Source: Rhodospirillaceae bacterium (GTDB taxonomy: Bacteria > Pseudomonadota > Alphaproteobacteria > DSM-16000 > Inquilinaceae). From it: 64,000 bases of DNA. The stretch is taken from the NCBI GenBank assembly GCA_020638595.1, contig JACKIG010000011.1, positions 1 through 64,000 of the forward strand, given 5' to 3'. Position 1 is the stretch's first letter, and every line of letters begins with the position of its first letter. The notes beneath the pieces are model-generated. The model saw only the letters and a list, made by a program, of their open reading frames with translations, was not told the DNA's origin and made no database searches. The translations under genes and the position numbers were made by a program. Below, in pieces: positions 19,301 to 27,669 of the stretch.

Positions 19301-19346
19301 TGGTGGGCGCACAAGGACTCGAACCTTGGACCCGCTGATTAAGAGT
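19301..19346. repeat. attL core (46 bp)
   Basis: Identical to 39536-39581. It corresponds to the 3' end of tRNA-Lys from the anticodon loop to the CCA, left behind on the chromosome side after integration. Beyond 19346 it diverges (TTGTG in place of CAGCT), so this copy is not a functional tRNA. Confidence 0.93.
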
Positions 19347-19467
19347 TTGTGCATCTACCTTCTCATCGGTTCTCCTGCCGCGCCGAAAATCGTTGATAAT
19401 CAGCGCATTATGGCGCATCGTCGCAACATACTGGAACATAGAAACACCCCCATACGCCTCTGATTAG

Positions 19468-19487
19468 TGAGCCTAAGATGAGCCTAA
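19468..19487 (+). repeat. Left integrase arm-type sites (two copies)
   Basis: TGAGCCTAA occurs at 19468-19476 and 19479-19487, with an 11-bp period. The second copy overlaps the integrase start codon, so integrase binding could repress its own translation or transcription. The same motif is clustered at the right end of the island. Confidence 0.65.
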
Positions 19488-20593
19488 CGGACCTACAGAT
19501 TCGGAAACTGAAGGCCCCCGCGAAGGGCCAGAAGACATACTTCGACGACGCGCTTTCCGGCTTCGGCGTCCGGGTATCCCAGGGCGGCACGAAGACCTTC
19601 ATCGTCCTCCATGGCAAAGCACGGACGCGGCGCACGATCGGCCGGTACCCGGAGATGTCGCTCTCCGAGGCGCGGAACGTCGCGAAGCGCACGCAGGCAG
19701 ACATGGCCTTGGATGGCGTCCACGATGTGAAGGACGCCCCCACGATCAGCTTTGCCGAGGCCCAAGCGAAGTTCCTCGGTGATTGCGACGTGCGCACCAA
19801 GCCCCGGACCGTTGAGGAGTATCGCCGGCTTCTCAATCGGCACTTCTCCTTCGATACGGCCATCGGCGACATCACCCGCAAGGATATCGTCGACGCCATC
19901 GAGAAGCTCCGGGCGACACCATCAGAGCAGAAGCATGCCTTCGTCGCCATCCGCACCATGATGAACTGGTGCCGGAAGCTCGGCTTCATCGACGCATCGC
20001 CGGTGCCGCCGCTCTCGTTCAAGGCGGAAGCACGCAGCCGGCTCCTCACCGATGACGAACTCTGCACCATCTGGCGGCGGGCAGTCGAGTACGGCTACCC
20101 CTACGGCCGCATCGTGCAGCTCCTCATCCTCACGGGCCAGCGCCGCGGGGAGATCGCGGGACTACGCTGCAGCTGGATCGAAGGTGATGAGATCGTCTTC
20201 CCGGCAGGCTTCGTGAAGAACAAGCGTGAGCATGTCGTACCGCTTGGAACCATGGCCCGTGCGATCATCGACAACATCCCGGAGACCTCCGATCTCCTCT
20301 TCCCGTCGCGCCTGTCGGACAGAACGCCGTTCAATGGCTTCTCCAAAGCCAAGCGCGCCTTCGACGCCCCCATCACCGTCCCCGACTACACCCTCCACGA
20401 CCTCCGGCGCACATACAGTTCCGCCATGGCGCGCCTCGGCACTCCCATTCATGTCACGGAGCGGCTCCTCAACCACGTCTCAGGGACGATCTCCGGCGTC
20501 GCTGCCGTCTATAACCGCCACTCGTACCGGCAGGAGATGCGCGAGGCGGTAGCAGCCTACGAAGCTTTTCTCGAACGGCTCATTGCAGCCTGA
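19478..20593 (+). CDS. Tyrosine site-specific integrase (P4/DUF4102 type)
   Basis: 371 residues. The N-terminal arm-binding domain (residues about 1-75) contains LKAPAKGQKTYFDD and SGFGVRVSQGGTKTF. The catalytic domain has the first Arg in TGQRRGEIAGL (about 222), the LHDLRRTYSS box (about 307) and the nucleophile Tyr in AVYNRHSY (about 345). It is adjacent to attL and transcribed into the element, as is typical of integrases that use tRNA genes. It catalyses integration and excision of the island. Confidence 0.95.
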   Translation: MSLTDLQIRKLKAPAKGQKTYFDDALSGFGVRVSQGGTKTFIVLHGKARTRRTIGRYPEMSLSEARNVAKRTQADMALDGVHDVKDAPTISFAEAQAKFLGDCDVRTKPRTVEEYRRLLNRHFSFDTAIGDITRKDIVDAIEKLRATPSEQKHAFVAIRTMMNWCRKLGFIDASPVPPLSFKAEARSRLLTDDELCTIWRRAVEYGYPYGRIVQLLILTGQRRGEIAGLRCSWIEGDEIVFPAGFVKNKREHVVPLGTMARAIIDNIPETSDLLFPSRLSDRTPFNGFSKAKRAFDAPITVPDYTLHDLRRTYSSAMARLGTPIHVTERLLNHVSGTISGVAAVYNRHSYRQEMREAVAAYEAFLERLIAA

Positions 20594-20664
20594 TATGGTC
20601 GTCCTTCCTCGGGGATTGTCGTAACCGGGGCATCGCGATGCTCCTCCATCATGGAGGCATCGTG

Positions 20665-20862
20665 ATGAGGCTCCTTTCGAAGCGCCAGCTCAGGGAGGTG
20701 GTTCTGTATTCACCGCAGCACATTGCACGGCTGGAGAAGGCCGGGAAGTTCCCGAGAAGGGTCCAGATCGGCCCCAACAGAGTGGGGTGGGTTGAGGCTG
20801 AAGTGCAGGATTGGCTCCAGGAGCGGCTGGATCGCAGAGAAGAACCATACCGACACTCCTGA
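20665..20862 (+). CDS. AlpA-like MerR-fold excisionase/regulator
   Basis: 65 residues. The ATG at 20665 is preceded by GGAGG at seven bases, which favours it over the ATG at 20638. The sequence has the AlpA pattern: SKRQLREVVLYSPQHIARLE, then GKFPRRVQIGPNRVGW and a C-terminal EVQDWLQERL. AlpA proteins activate integrase genes or act as excisionases. It lies directly downstream of the integrase gene and is probably the recombination directionality factor. Confidence 0.88.
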   Translation: MRLLSKRQLREVVLYSPQHIARLEKAGKFPRRVQIGPNRVGWVEAEVQDWLQERLDRREEPYRHS

Positions 20863-20872
20863 TACAGGAGCG

Positions 20873-20905
20873 TGGGTGGCCGGGTGTGCACAACCCGGTC
20901 ACCCA
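20873..20905. terminator. Strong hairpin after the alpA-like gene
   Basis: Thirteen-base arms (TGGGTGGCCGGGT and ACCCGGTCACCCA, one G-T wobble) enclose a seven-base loop GTGCACA. A small CTCCTG/CAGGAG stem precedes it at the gene's stop codon. There is no U-tract, so it could be a factor-assisted terminator or a structured processing site. Confidence 0.5.
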
Positions 20906-21096
20906 TCCAGCTTGCGTTCTGCAAAGCCACCCGACGTCAACTCGGATGTGGTCACATGTGCAACCTATTGATCGACCGCTCCTGGCTCTATTAGTATCGT
21001 TCCCATATTGTTCGCATGAAGCGCCACGACGACAGCGGCAACGTGGCTGCGCATTTCCATCGGAACAGCCGTAAACGTGAAGCTCAGGGACCATCC

Positions 21097-21765
21097 ATGG
21101 CAGACGAAACGAAAATTGAAGTCTTTCAGGATCTTCGCCTTTTGAGTCCAGCTGCTGGTCGTGCGGACCTCAGAAGGGCTCTCATCGCCAATGCGAGTGA
21201 GCCATGGCGGCACTCCAAGGACCGCGAGCAAGATATTGCGGGCAACGCCGGGCCGGACGTCGATTTGATCGTCTTTGAGCGCGACGAGAGCGAAGGCGTT
21301 GAAGCTGTCGCGCTGGTTCTCTGGCAACGTGATGAGGGTTTCGAGGTCACCAATATCGTGCCTAGGGAGATTGGTGACCTCGGTGAGCATCGATACAACA
21401 TCGCCCTGCGCGACTTCGTCCGGCATGTGGCGGAACCGGCGGCCGAGCGGGTGCGCTTCAAGATCGAGGTTAGTCCGTCAGCGCAGGGACTCGATGACTG
21501 GTTGCCCCGCGAAGCAGCCAATGCACTTCGCCACTTTTCTGCCGCGGCAAACAAGGCGACGGGTTCCGCTCATCCAATGGACCGCAGTCGTTGGCTCGCC
21601 TTTCTCGTTATTGCGCATCGCGACCGTGGCGACCTTACCTCAGATCGCCTCATACGCTGGCTCACCGAAGTTGAACGCTGGCCCGAGGACAAGGCGCATG
21701 AGTTGGCTGCCGACTACGAATTCGGACTAGACCTACTTGACGAGTACAACCGCGACAGGTCGTGA
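21097..21765 (+). CDS. Unknown protein, putative partner of a PIN-like nuclease
   Basis: 222 residues from the ATG at 21097, which has AGGGA seven bases upstream; an earlier ATG at 21016 is less likely. I do not recognise the family. The N-terminal half looks alpha/beta (DVDLIVFERDES, AVALVLWQRDEGFEVTNI), and the C-terminal half is helical with a conserved-looking RWLTEVERWPEDKAHELA. Three bases separate its stop codon from the PIN-like gene, so the two are co-translated. It could be an antitoxin, but it is large for one. Confidence 0.7.
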   Translation: MADETKIEVFQDLRLLSPAAGRADLRRALIANASEPWRHSKDREQDIAGNAGPDVDLIVFERDESEGVEAVALVLWQRDEGFEVTNIVPREIGDLGEHRYNIALRDFVRHVAEPAAERVRFKIEVSPSAQGLDDWLPREAANALRHFSAAANKATGSAHPMDRSRWLAFLVIAHRDRGDLTSDRLIRWLTEVERWPEDKAHELAADYEFGLDLLDEYNRDRS

Positions 21766-21768
21766 ACG

Positions 21769-22470
21769 ATGTCGGGGAACGATATTGCCTGGCTCGTGGC
21801 GTTAGGCGCGCCGGTGCTTTGTCTGGACACCTGTGCGGTGCTGGACCTGATGCGTGATCCCACCCGGGACAATGTGCGTTCGCATGAGCGAGCGGCGGCA
21901 CTGGATCTGTTAGTAGCTGCGGAGGGTGGGAGCAAGCTGGTCGCGCTGCTTGCTGACCAGGTCGTATTGGAACTCGGCGAGCATATGCAGAACGTCGAGG
22001 ACGAAGCGAGAGAGGCAATCGTGAAACTCAAGGCGCAGCTTGGCCGTATTGACGCGGTGGCGGCCATCTATGGGAGCGTCGGTACGGCAGACCTCAGACA
22101 TCTCGACGACCACGTAATGCGCGCTCGCAAGATAGTCGATCGGTGGACCAAGGCAGTTGTGGTTGCCAATCAAAGAGCGGATGTTCCAAACAAGGCACTC
22201 ATACGGCTCAATAGTGCCCGCACGCCGGCTAGAAAGGGCAAAGATTCGATGAAGGATTGTGTCGTGATTGAGACCTATCTCGATACCGTTCGCAGTCTTA
22301 GGGGTGCGAGTCACACCCATCCAATTGTTTTCGCTTCTTCCAACACCAAAGATTATGTTGGAGAGATTGGCTCGGCACTAAAGCCTGATCTTGCGGCAGA
22401 ATTCGCTTCGCTCCAGATGGATTATGCGCCCAATTGGGCAGCGGCCAAATATCAGCTTGGTTTTCGATAG
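21769..22470 (+). CDS. PIN-like domain ribonuclease/toxin candidate
   Basis: 233 residues. Three blocks match the PIN acidic active-site layout: LCLDTCAVLDLMRD near residue 20, SMKDCVVIETYL near residue 165, and FASSNTKDYVG near residue 188. The middle (60-150) is a helical insert, so it resembles larger PIN-like proteins rather than small VapC toxins. PIN domains cleave RNA with metal ions. It pairs with the unknown upstream gene, which suggests a toxin-antitoxin-like or defence role. Confidence 0.72.
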   Translation: MSGNDIAWLVALGAPVLCLDTCAVLDLMRDPTRDNVRSHERAAALDLLVAAEGGSKLVALLADQVVLELGEHMQNVEDEAREAIVKLKAQLGRIDAVAAIYGSVGTADLRHLDDHVMRARKIVDRWTKAVVVANQRADVPNKALIRLNSARTPARKGKDSMKDCVVIETYLDTVRSLRGASHTHPIVFASSNTKDYVGEIGSALKPDLAAEFASLQMDYAPNWAAAKYQLGFR

Positions 22471-22549
22471 ACGTTGGCCCTATTCCTTGAGTGTGCTGAG
22501 ATCAAGCGGATTTGCCATTCTCTCTTTCGGGGCCTGCGGCCCCCGGTCC

Positions 22550-22643
22550 GTCAAGGCCAAGCCCTTCGGGCGAAAACCGGGAGACCGTGGCTCCTCCGCT
22601 TCGCTCCGTGCGCCCACACCATCCCCCGGTTTTCGGCCTTGAC
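22550..22643. repeat. Imperfect inverted repeat in a 460-bp gene-free stretch
   Basis: GTCAAGGCC (22550-22558) and GAAAACCGGG (22572-22581) together match the reverse complement of the single 19-base right arm at 22625-22643. The left arm carries a 13-base insertion that itself forms a small CCC/GGG hairpin. The spacer is about 43 bp. The rest of 22471-22930 shows no convincing gene. The structure could be a protein-binding or replication/transfer signal, or a mobile-element relic. Confidence 0.5.
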
Positions 22644-22930
22644 CGCCGCTCCCCCGCTCATTGCCGCGGGGCTAGTCGGGTCGCATGCGCAACCCTCAAC
22701 GACGGACTATCGAGAACTGATTGTGGGCAGGCACTGGAGTTGACACGAGACGTCAGCGAGGCACAATACATGAACATCCACCTGACGGGCACGCCCGCCA
22801 GACAGGCTGCGTTTCTTCAGAGTGTGGCTTTCGTTTTCTGGTACGATGCGGGCCGTTCCCTGGGGCGTCACGATGAGGCAGCGGCAGAGCGCCGGTTTGC
22901 TGCACCCTCCGGAAGTGATAGAATTCGTCT

Positions 22931-23155
22931 ATGGGTACACGACTCGATAAAGCACTAGAGGCCGTCCGCAAGCTTCCACTGGAGCGGCAGGAAGAGATCG
23001 CTGCGGTTATCGAGACCGCGGTGCAAGAGCCTGCCTATACATTGACTCCAGACCAAGTCAGAGAACTCGAAGACGCTATCAAAGAAGCCGATGCGGGACA
23101 CTTTGCCACTGACGAAGAGGTGCAGAATCTCTTTGCGCGATTTGGCCGCGTATGA
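22931..23155 (+). CDS. Antitoxin of a RelB/ParD-like addiction module
   Basis: 74 residues. The N-terminal KALEAVRKLPLERQEEIAAV helix and the acidic C-terminal half match the small antitoxins that accompany RelE/ParE toxins. Its last four bases overlap the toxin start (ATGA), the hallmark of such modules. It should neutralise the toxin and autoregulate the operon. The ATG at 22931 is the only plausible start. Confidence 0.87.
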   Translation: MGTRLDKALEAVRKLPLERQEEIAAVIETAVQEPAYTLTPDQVRELEDAIKEADAGHFATDEEVQNLFARFGRV

Positions 23156-23439
23156 GAGTTCGCATTTCGTCACCGGCGTACCGTGACCTTGCGAACATCT
23201 CCGATTATCTTGGCGCTCGAAACCTAGACGCCGCGAGGCGTGTGGGAGACCGCATCAGCAGGGCGATCCACCTGCTTGGGCGGTCGCCGTACATCGGCCG
23301 GCGAAGCGGGATAGCCGACACCCGGCAGTATCCCGTCGCAGGACTGCCATACCTCATCATCTACCGCCTGGCTGGGGACATCGTTGAGGTGCTCAAGGTG
23401 TTCCACACCTCAAGAAACCCAGACGACAGGGGCATGTAG
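23152..23439 (+). CDS. RelE/ParE-family toxin
   Basis: 95 residues with the RelE/ParE fold pattern: the N-terminal ISSPAYRDLANISDYL helix, the GRRSGIADTRQYPV turn, LPYLIIYRLAGDIVEVLKVFH strands and a C-terminal TSRNPDD. Family members are mRNA interferases or gyrase inhibitors. The pair probably stabilises the island. Confidence 0.9.
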   Translation: MRVRISSPAYRDLANISDYLGARNLDAARRVGDRISRAIHLLGRSPYIGRRSGIADTRQYPVAGLPYLIIYRLAGDIVEVLKVFHTSRNPDDRGM

Positions 23440-23556
23440 CCAGGTCGCCGAAATCGGCCGATGCCGGCCGACCTTCCGCAGAAATGGACCCCAGCAGCTC
23501 TCCACCTCGCCGTCCAGCGCACCAATCGTGGCGCGCTGGTCGCGAAGGAGGAGACC

Positions 23557-23790
23557 ATGGTTCAAACAGCTGCGGAGCGCGAGGCCAAGCTCAGGGCGCT
23601 TGCTGAGAGCGAAGGCTACGACACCGTCGACGAACTGCTTCAGGCGGCATCGTTCGACAGCGTGATACCCGGCATCTGCGTCCACTGCGACTACACGACT
23701 GAGGTGGAGCCCGACCAGCGACAAGGCTGGTGCGAGGCGTGCGGAAGGTCATCGGTCCAGAGCACCCTCGTTCTGGCGGGGCTCATCTGA
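23557..23790 (+). CDS. Small zinc-ribbon protein
   Basis: 77 residues from the ATG at 23557, which follows GGAGG by five bases; an earlier in-frame start at 23461 lacks such a site. Two CxxC pairs (CVHC and CEAC, about 20 residues apart) suggest a bound zinc. The N-terminus is helical (AEREAKLRALAESEGYDTVDELL). Similar small proteins are common in island and plasmid regions beside DUF3768 genes. Its stop overlaps the DUF3768 start by one base. Confidence 0.75.
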   Translation: MVQTAAEREAKLRALAESEGYDTVDELLQAASFDSVIPGICVHCDYTTEVEPDQRQGWCEACGRSSVQSTLVLAGLI

Positions 23791-24116
23791 TGGCAGGGGA
23801 TCGCATCAGGGTTCTCAACGACACATTCCGCGCCGATCCTCTGCGCCACGGCCGGCTCATGGTCACCGCTGGCGTCGACGCCAAGGGACCAGCGTTCGTG
23901 GCAGCGGCGGTTGCCGCCGTTGCGGCGTTCAACACCTTCACCGCGGACAACGATCCCTACGGTGAGCATGATTTCGGCGCCTTCGACCTTGAGGGTGAGC
24001 GCCTCTATTGGAAGATCGACTACTACGACCGCGATCTTCAGTTCGGCTCCCCCGACCCGGCTAATCCGGCCGTCACCACGCGCGTGCTGACCATCATGCT
24101 CCGCGACGAGTATTAG
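23790..24116 (+). CDS. DUF3768 domain protein
   Basis: 108 residues matching the family pattern: RIRVLNDTFR at the start, a VTAGV segment, then FTADNDPYGEHDFG, YWKIDYYDRDLQFGS and TTRVLTIMLRDEY. The function of the family is unknown; it is typical of plasmids and islands of Alphaproteobacteria. It is coupled to the zinc-ribbon gene. Confidence 0.9.
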   Translation: MAGDRIRVLNDTFRADPLRHGRLMVTAGVDAKGPAFVAAAVAAVAAFNTFTADNDPYGEHDFGAFDLEGERLYWKIDYYDRDLQFGSPDPANPAVTTRVLTIMLRDEY

Positions 24117-24143
24117 GGCGACAAGTCCTAGAGAGTTCTTTCG

Positions 24144-24173
24144 ACGCTCTGCTCCGGCAGAGCGTTCTTGTTT
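24144..24173 (+). terminator. Rho-independent terminator after the DUF3768 gene
   Basis: Perfect 9-bp arms ACGCTCTGC and GCAGAGCGT with a TCCG tetraloop are followed by TCTTGTTT. It lies 27 bp after the DUF3768 stop on the plus strand. Confidence 0.85.
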
Positions 24174-24218
24174 GCAAGCCGCATACAGGAGATTATCAAA
24201 CCTATTACAGCTTGCGCT

Positions 24219-24602
24219 CTAGCAGTCGATCTGGACAGTCCGCTTTCCCCATTGATAGATTACGGATTCCTCCCACGTATCGGAATCGGTTTCAATAACG
24301 AGATTGTGAACCCGCTTTGCCATAAGTGTCGGCGCGTCGCCACAATAAATGATAGCGCCGTTCTCAGTATGCTCCATTCGCGCCTGATATTGAGTTGCTG
24401 ATGGTTTATAGTAACGTGCTGCCGGAAGCCGCTCCGATATTCTTAGGAGATGAATATCATGGAGCTGCTTTACATAGTTCATAACATACTTGTAGCCCTT
24501 TCTTGCACTCACAACATCCAGGCATGGTTTTGAACCGTCCGGGCAGTCTCCTTCCCACAGGATGAGCCATGCTGTCATTGGTCGCGTTTTTTCCTTTGGC
24601 AT
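24219..24602 (-). CDS. Hypothetical protein
   Basis: 127 residues from the ATG at 24602, with AAGGA nine bases upstream. I do not recognise it. The N-terminus (MPKEKTRPMTAWLILWEGD) is followed by a patterned alpha/beta protein with LVIETDSDTWEESVIYQWG near the end. Base composition is lower in GC than the flanks, which supports recent acquisition. It stands alone on the minus strand. Confidence 0.55.
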   Translation of the reverse strand: MPKEKTRPMTAWLILWEGDCPDGSKPCLDVVSARKGYKYVMNYVKQLHDIHLLRISERLPAARYYKPSATQYQARMEHTENGAIIYCGDAPTLMAKRVHNLVIETDSDTWEESVIYQWGKRTVQIDC

Positions 24603-25048
24603 CAACGTCCGTCCTTCTACTCATCTCACGATAATAACCAGCTTCGCGCTCGTCTGGCTCATCGGTTCCCACCAAATCCCGCCGCCAAACGCTTGCCGAG
24701 GTGAATGACGTGCGGGTACGTGGCCTGCTTCCTGTATCCCCATCCGGCAGCGTTTCCGATCCCCATACATACCTGCGCATGCTGTCGCATAGCTGAACCC
24801 GTCGATCGGGATGCCGCCTGCGACTTCACGCCATTCTGCCTCCATCGAGGCCAGAATGGCGACGCCCGAGCGCGTAGACAGCTCGCGCGCGGGCGTTCGG
24901 CTATTTCGGATCAGCGTCCTCATAGCCGTGCTCAGCATTGGGTAGCATATGAAGCATCATATGGGCGATTGAGGCGAGCAATCCCGCTTGATCTCGTTTT
25001 GTTGATCGTGTCCATTCTCCCGGACGATAGAGGGGGGAGGGGAACGCG
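24603..25048. other. Gene-free stretch in the island
   Basis: I see no coding sequence I can defend. A GC-rich inverted repeat occurs at 24863-24895 (CGCCCG ... CGGGCG arms with extra pairing inside). A strong GGGAGGGG ribosome-binding site just before 25049 belongs to the next gene. Confidence 0.4.
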
Positions 25049-25564
25049 ATGGAGCTACTCTTTAAGCGGCAGCAGACACCCGGTAGACTGACCCGCGTGA
25101 ATTTTGAGTTGTGGGGAAAGATCGAGCTTGATGATAATGAAACGGAGATCATGAAGCGATACCGATTTGATCAGGCTGTCCTGATCGAGGCAATCCAGCC
25201 GTCACTCATTCGCAATACACTCCTCGTCGCATTCGGCATCTTCGTCTTGGTGTTCGCATTTCTCATGATTTATTGGAGCACTCGCGGCGGATTCTTTGTC
25301 GGTCTCCTTTCGGGTTGTGGCGCCGGCTATTGGTATTTCCATGAGAAGCGCGAGACGATCTTCGTGCGCGATCTCCTCCATGGTCGCCACTTCAAGTGCG
25401 ATACCGTGATCGAGTTGGCTCGGAAGGAAGCCTGGCTCGCGACGATCGTGAGCTTCCTCCGGCAGGTGATGGAGACCGCCAAACACTGGGATGGCACCGA
25501 GCGCCATGACGTGCTGCCGCTTCCGAAGGACGAGGCGCGACAGGTCATCATCAAGGGGATCTGA
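25049..25564 (+). CDS. Small membrane protein of the transfer module
   Basis: 171 residues with two hydrophobic segments near residues 54-75 and 80-97 (TLLVAFGIFVLVFAFLMI, then GFFVGLLSGCGAGYWYF), leaving soluble N- and C-terminal parts. I do not recognise the family. The stop overlaps the start of the VirD4-like ATPase gene by one base, so it is probably that ATPase's membrane partner. The ATG follows a strong GGGAGGGG site. Confidence 0.75.
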   Translation: MELLFKRQQTPGRLTRVNFELWGKIELDDNETEIMKRYRFDQAVLIEAIQPSLIRNTLLVAFGIFVLVFAFLMIYWSTRGGFFVGLLSGCGAGYWYFHEKRETIFVRDLLHGRHFKCDTVIELARKEAWLATIVSFLRQVMETAKHWDGTERHDVLPLPKDEARQVIIKGI

Positions 25565-27669
25565 TGCCGCTTCATCTTGCCGCGCGCGTGCACGCATTCG
25601 TGCACGGCCTGTTCCGGCCAACGGGCGAGGAGGAGACCAGGCAGCTCTATCAGCGGGTCGAGGCGCTCTTTCTGCGCCATGGCCTCAGTGACCCGAGAGC
25701 ACGGACGAGGCTCATCGCATCTCTCGCCGAAGACATGCTCGCCACCTTCGGCGCCACACCGGAGCATCCGCAGCGCCAACCGATCGAACAGCTCATTGAG
25801 CGGCTCTTTGAGTACGAAAACCTCTTCCAATTGCCGACCGTCGACTGGTCCTATCGGCACTCCGTGAGCGAATACTGGACGATCCGCGACGACCTCAACG
25901 CGCAGCGCCAGTTGGTGGAGGATTTCGCGGCAACCCGCGAGTTGCTCCTCCGCGCTGTCGCTGCATTCCTCGATCCGATCTATGAGGCATGCCCAGCGCT
26001 CCTTCGTTCACCGGACGAGCGTGACGACATCACCGTGCCCACGCACCTCGTGCGCAGCATCGCCAACACCGGTGCCGTCACGGAGACCGTGCTCGGTGTC
26101 CTGTTTGCCGACGATTTCCAGGATGCCCGCATACTGACGCGGGTGTCGGAGCGCCTGGAGGCCAATCTCATAGCGGCCTCAGGCGGAAATCCCACTGACC
26201 CCAAGGGTTTCAATCGCGCGCCGAAGCTCCCTTCGAAATCCGAGATTAAAGACCCGCGCGATCTTATGGCCACCTACCTTGGCGGCACCCCGCTCCTCGC
26301 GTTCTTCGATCAATCCCTCGATTTCGCCATCCCCACAGCTTCCCGCTTTGAGCACCACCACATTCTGGCCGGGTCCGGGCACGGCAAGACGCAGACGCTC
26401 CAGTATCTCATCGCTCGCGACCTCGAAGCGGTCGCGGCCGGGCAGCGGACCGTCATCGTGCTCGACAGCCAGGGCGATCTGATCCGCAACATCTCGCAGC
26501 TTGGTGAGTTTGCGCCCGGCGCAGCACTTCACGACCGGATCGTCATCATTGATCCGACGGACGTTGAATGGCCGGTGTCGCTCAATCTATTCGACGTGGG
26601 AATTGACCGGCTCTCAGGCTATGCGCCCTTGGAACGGGAGCGCCTCACAAACTCAATCCTCGAACTCTACGACTTCGTGCTCGGCACGCTCCTCTCCGCC
26701 GAGATGACGCAGAAGCAGAGCGTTATCTTCCGGTATGTCACGCGGCTCATGCTCTATATCCCGGACGCCACCATTCATACCTTGCGAGAGCTGATGGAGC
26801 CGGGGAGCCACGTGACGTTCGCCCGCCACATCGCGAAGCTTCACGGGACCGCCCGGCAGTTCTTCGAGAGCGAGTTCCCCTCGAAGGAATTCGAACAGAC
26901 GAAGAAGCAGGTGCTCCGCCGGCTCTGGGGCATCCTCGAAAACCAGACCTTCGAGCGGATGTTCTCCCATCCGCGCTCCAAGCTCGACCTCTTTTCCGAG
27001 ATGAACGCGGGGAAGGTCATCCTCATCAACACCGCCAAGGATCTCCTCAAGGAGCAGGGCACCGAAATCTTCGGGCGCTTCTTCATCGCGCTCATTGCCC
27101 AGGCGGCACAGGAGCGGGCGATGCTTCCAGAAGACCGTCGCCTACCGACGATCGTCTATGTGGACGAGGCCGCCGACTACTTCGATCGCAACATCGGGAT
27201 CATCCTTGCGCAGGCACGCAAGTACAACGTCGGCATGGTGCTCGCGCACCAGTACCTTGGCCAATTGGAGCCGAAGCTCCAGGAGGCCTTCGCGACCAAT
27301 ACGTCCATCAAATTCGCCGGTGGGGTCTCAGCCAAAGACGCGCGCTCGCTCGCGCCAATGCTGTATTGCGATCCGACGTTCATCGAGGAGCAGCCCAAAG
27401 GCAGCTTTGCCGCGCACATCCGCGGCGTGACGCCGGCGGCACTGCCGCTCCGGTTTCCCTTCGGGTACCTCGAAGACAAAGACCGCATGAGTGCCCGAGA
27501 GCGAGCGAAGCTCCAGGACCGGATGCGTGAGCGCTACGCCGTCCACTACACCGCCCTTGCTAAAACCGATCCCACGCCCGATGAACCAGACGACGATGCC
27601 GATCGCGAGCCCGATGCACCGGTGCGCGGCCCCGATGATCTCGACACCGACGCTGGCGCGTCGTGGTAG
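25564..27669 (+). CDS. VirD4/TraG-like conjugative ATPase
   Basis: 701 residues. Walker A AGSGHGKTQTLQ near residue 275 is followed by IVLDSQGDLI. Walker B TIVYVDEAADYFD lies near 530, and the TraG/TraD C-terminal pattern NVGMVLAHQYLGQL follows. Such hexameric pumps dock relaxosomes onto a type IV secretion channel. It has no transmembrane segments of its own, consistent with a separate membrane partner in the preceding gene. The acidic tail (about 670-701) resembles substrate-recruiting tails. Confidence 0.87.
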   Translation: MPLHLAARVHAFVHGLFRPTGEEETRQLYQRVEALFLRHGLSDPRARTRLIASLAEDMLATFGATPEHPQRQPIEQLIERLFEYENLFQLPTVDWSYRHSVSEYWTIRDDLNAQRQLVEDFAATRELLLRAVAAFLDPIYEACPALLRSPDERDDITVPTHLVRSIANTGAVTETVLGVLFADDFQDARILTRVSERLEANLIAASGGNPTDPKGFNRAPKLPSKSEIKDPRDLMATYLGGTPLLAFFDQSLDFAIPTASRFEHHHILAGSGHGKTQTLQYLIARDLEAVAAGQRTVIVLDSQGDLIRNISQLGEFAPGAALHDRIVIIDPTDVEWPVSLNLFDVGIDRLSGYAPLERERLTNSILELYDFVLGTLLSAEMTQKQSVIFRYVTRLMLYIPDATIHTLRELMEPGSHVTFARHIAKLHGTARQFFESEFPSKEFEQTKKQVLRRLWGILENQTFERMFSHPRSKLDLFSEMNAGKVILINTAKDLLKEQGTEIFGRFFIALIAQAAQERAMLPEDRRLPTIVYVDEAADYFDRNIGIILAQARKYNVGMVLAHQYLGQLEPKLQEAFATNTSIKFAGGVSAKDARSLAPMLYCDPTFIEEQPKGSFAAHIRGVTPAALPLRFPFGYLEDKDRMSARERAKLQDRMRERYAVHYTALAKTDPTPDEPDDDADREPDAPVRGPDDLDTDAGASW

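Noticed and set aside
19301..19346. A second tRNA-Lys gene
   Set aside because: Only the 3' half is present, with no D-arm or 5' acceptor strand; it is the attL remnant.
22550..22643. CRISPR-like repeat
   Set aside because: Only two arms in inverted orientation, with no regularly spaced direct repeats or cas genes.
24621..24938. 105-residue minus-strand frame in the island gap
   Set aside because: No recognisable motif, and it conflicts with an equally poor overlapping frame; noncoding is more likely.
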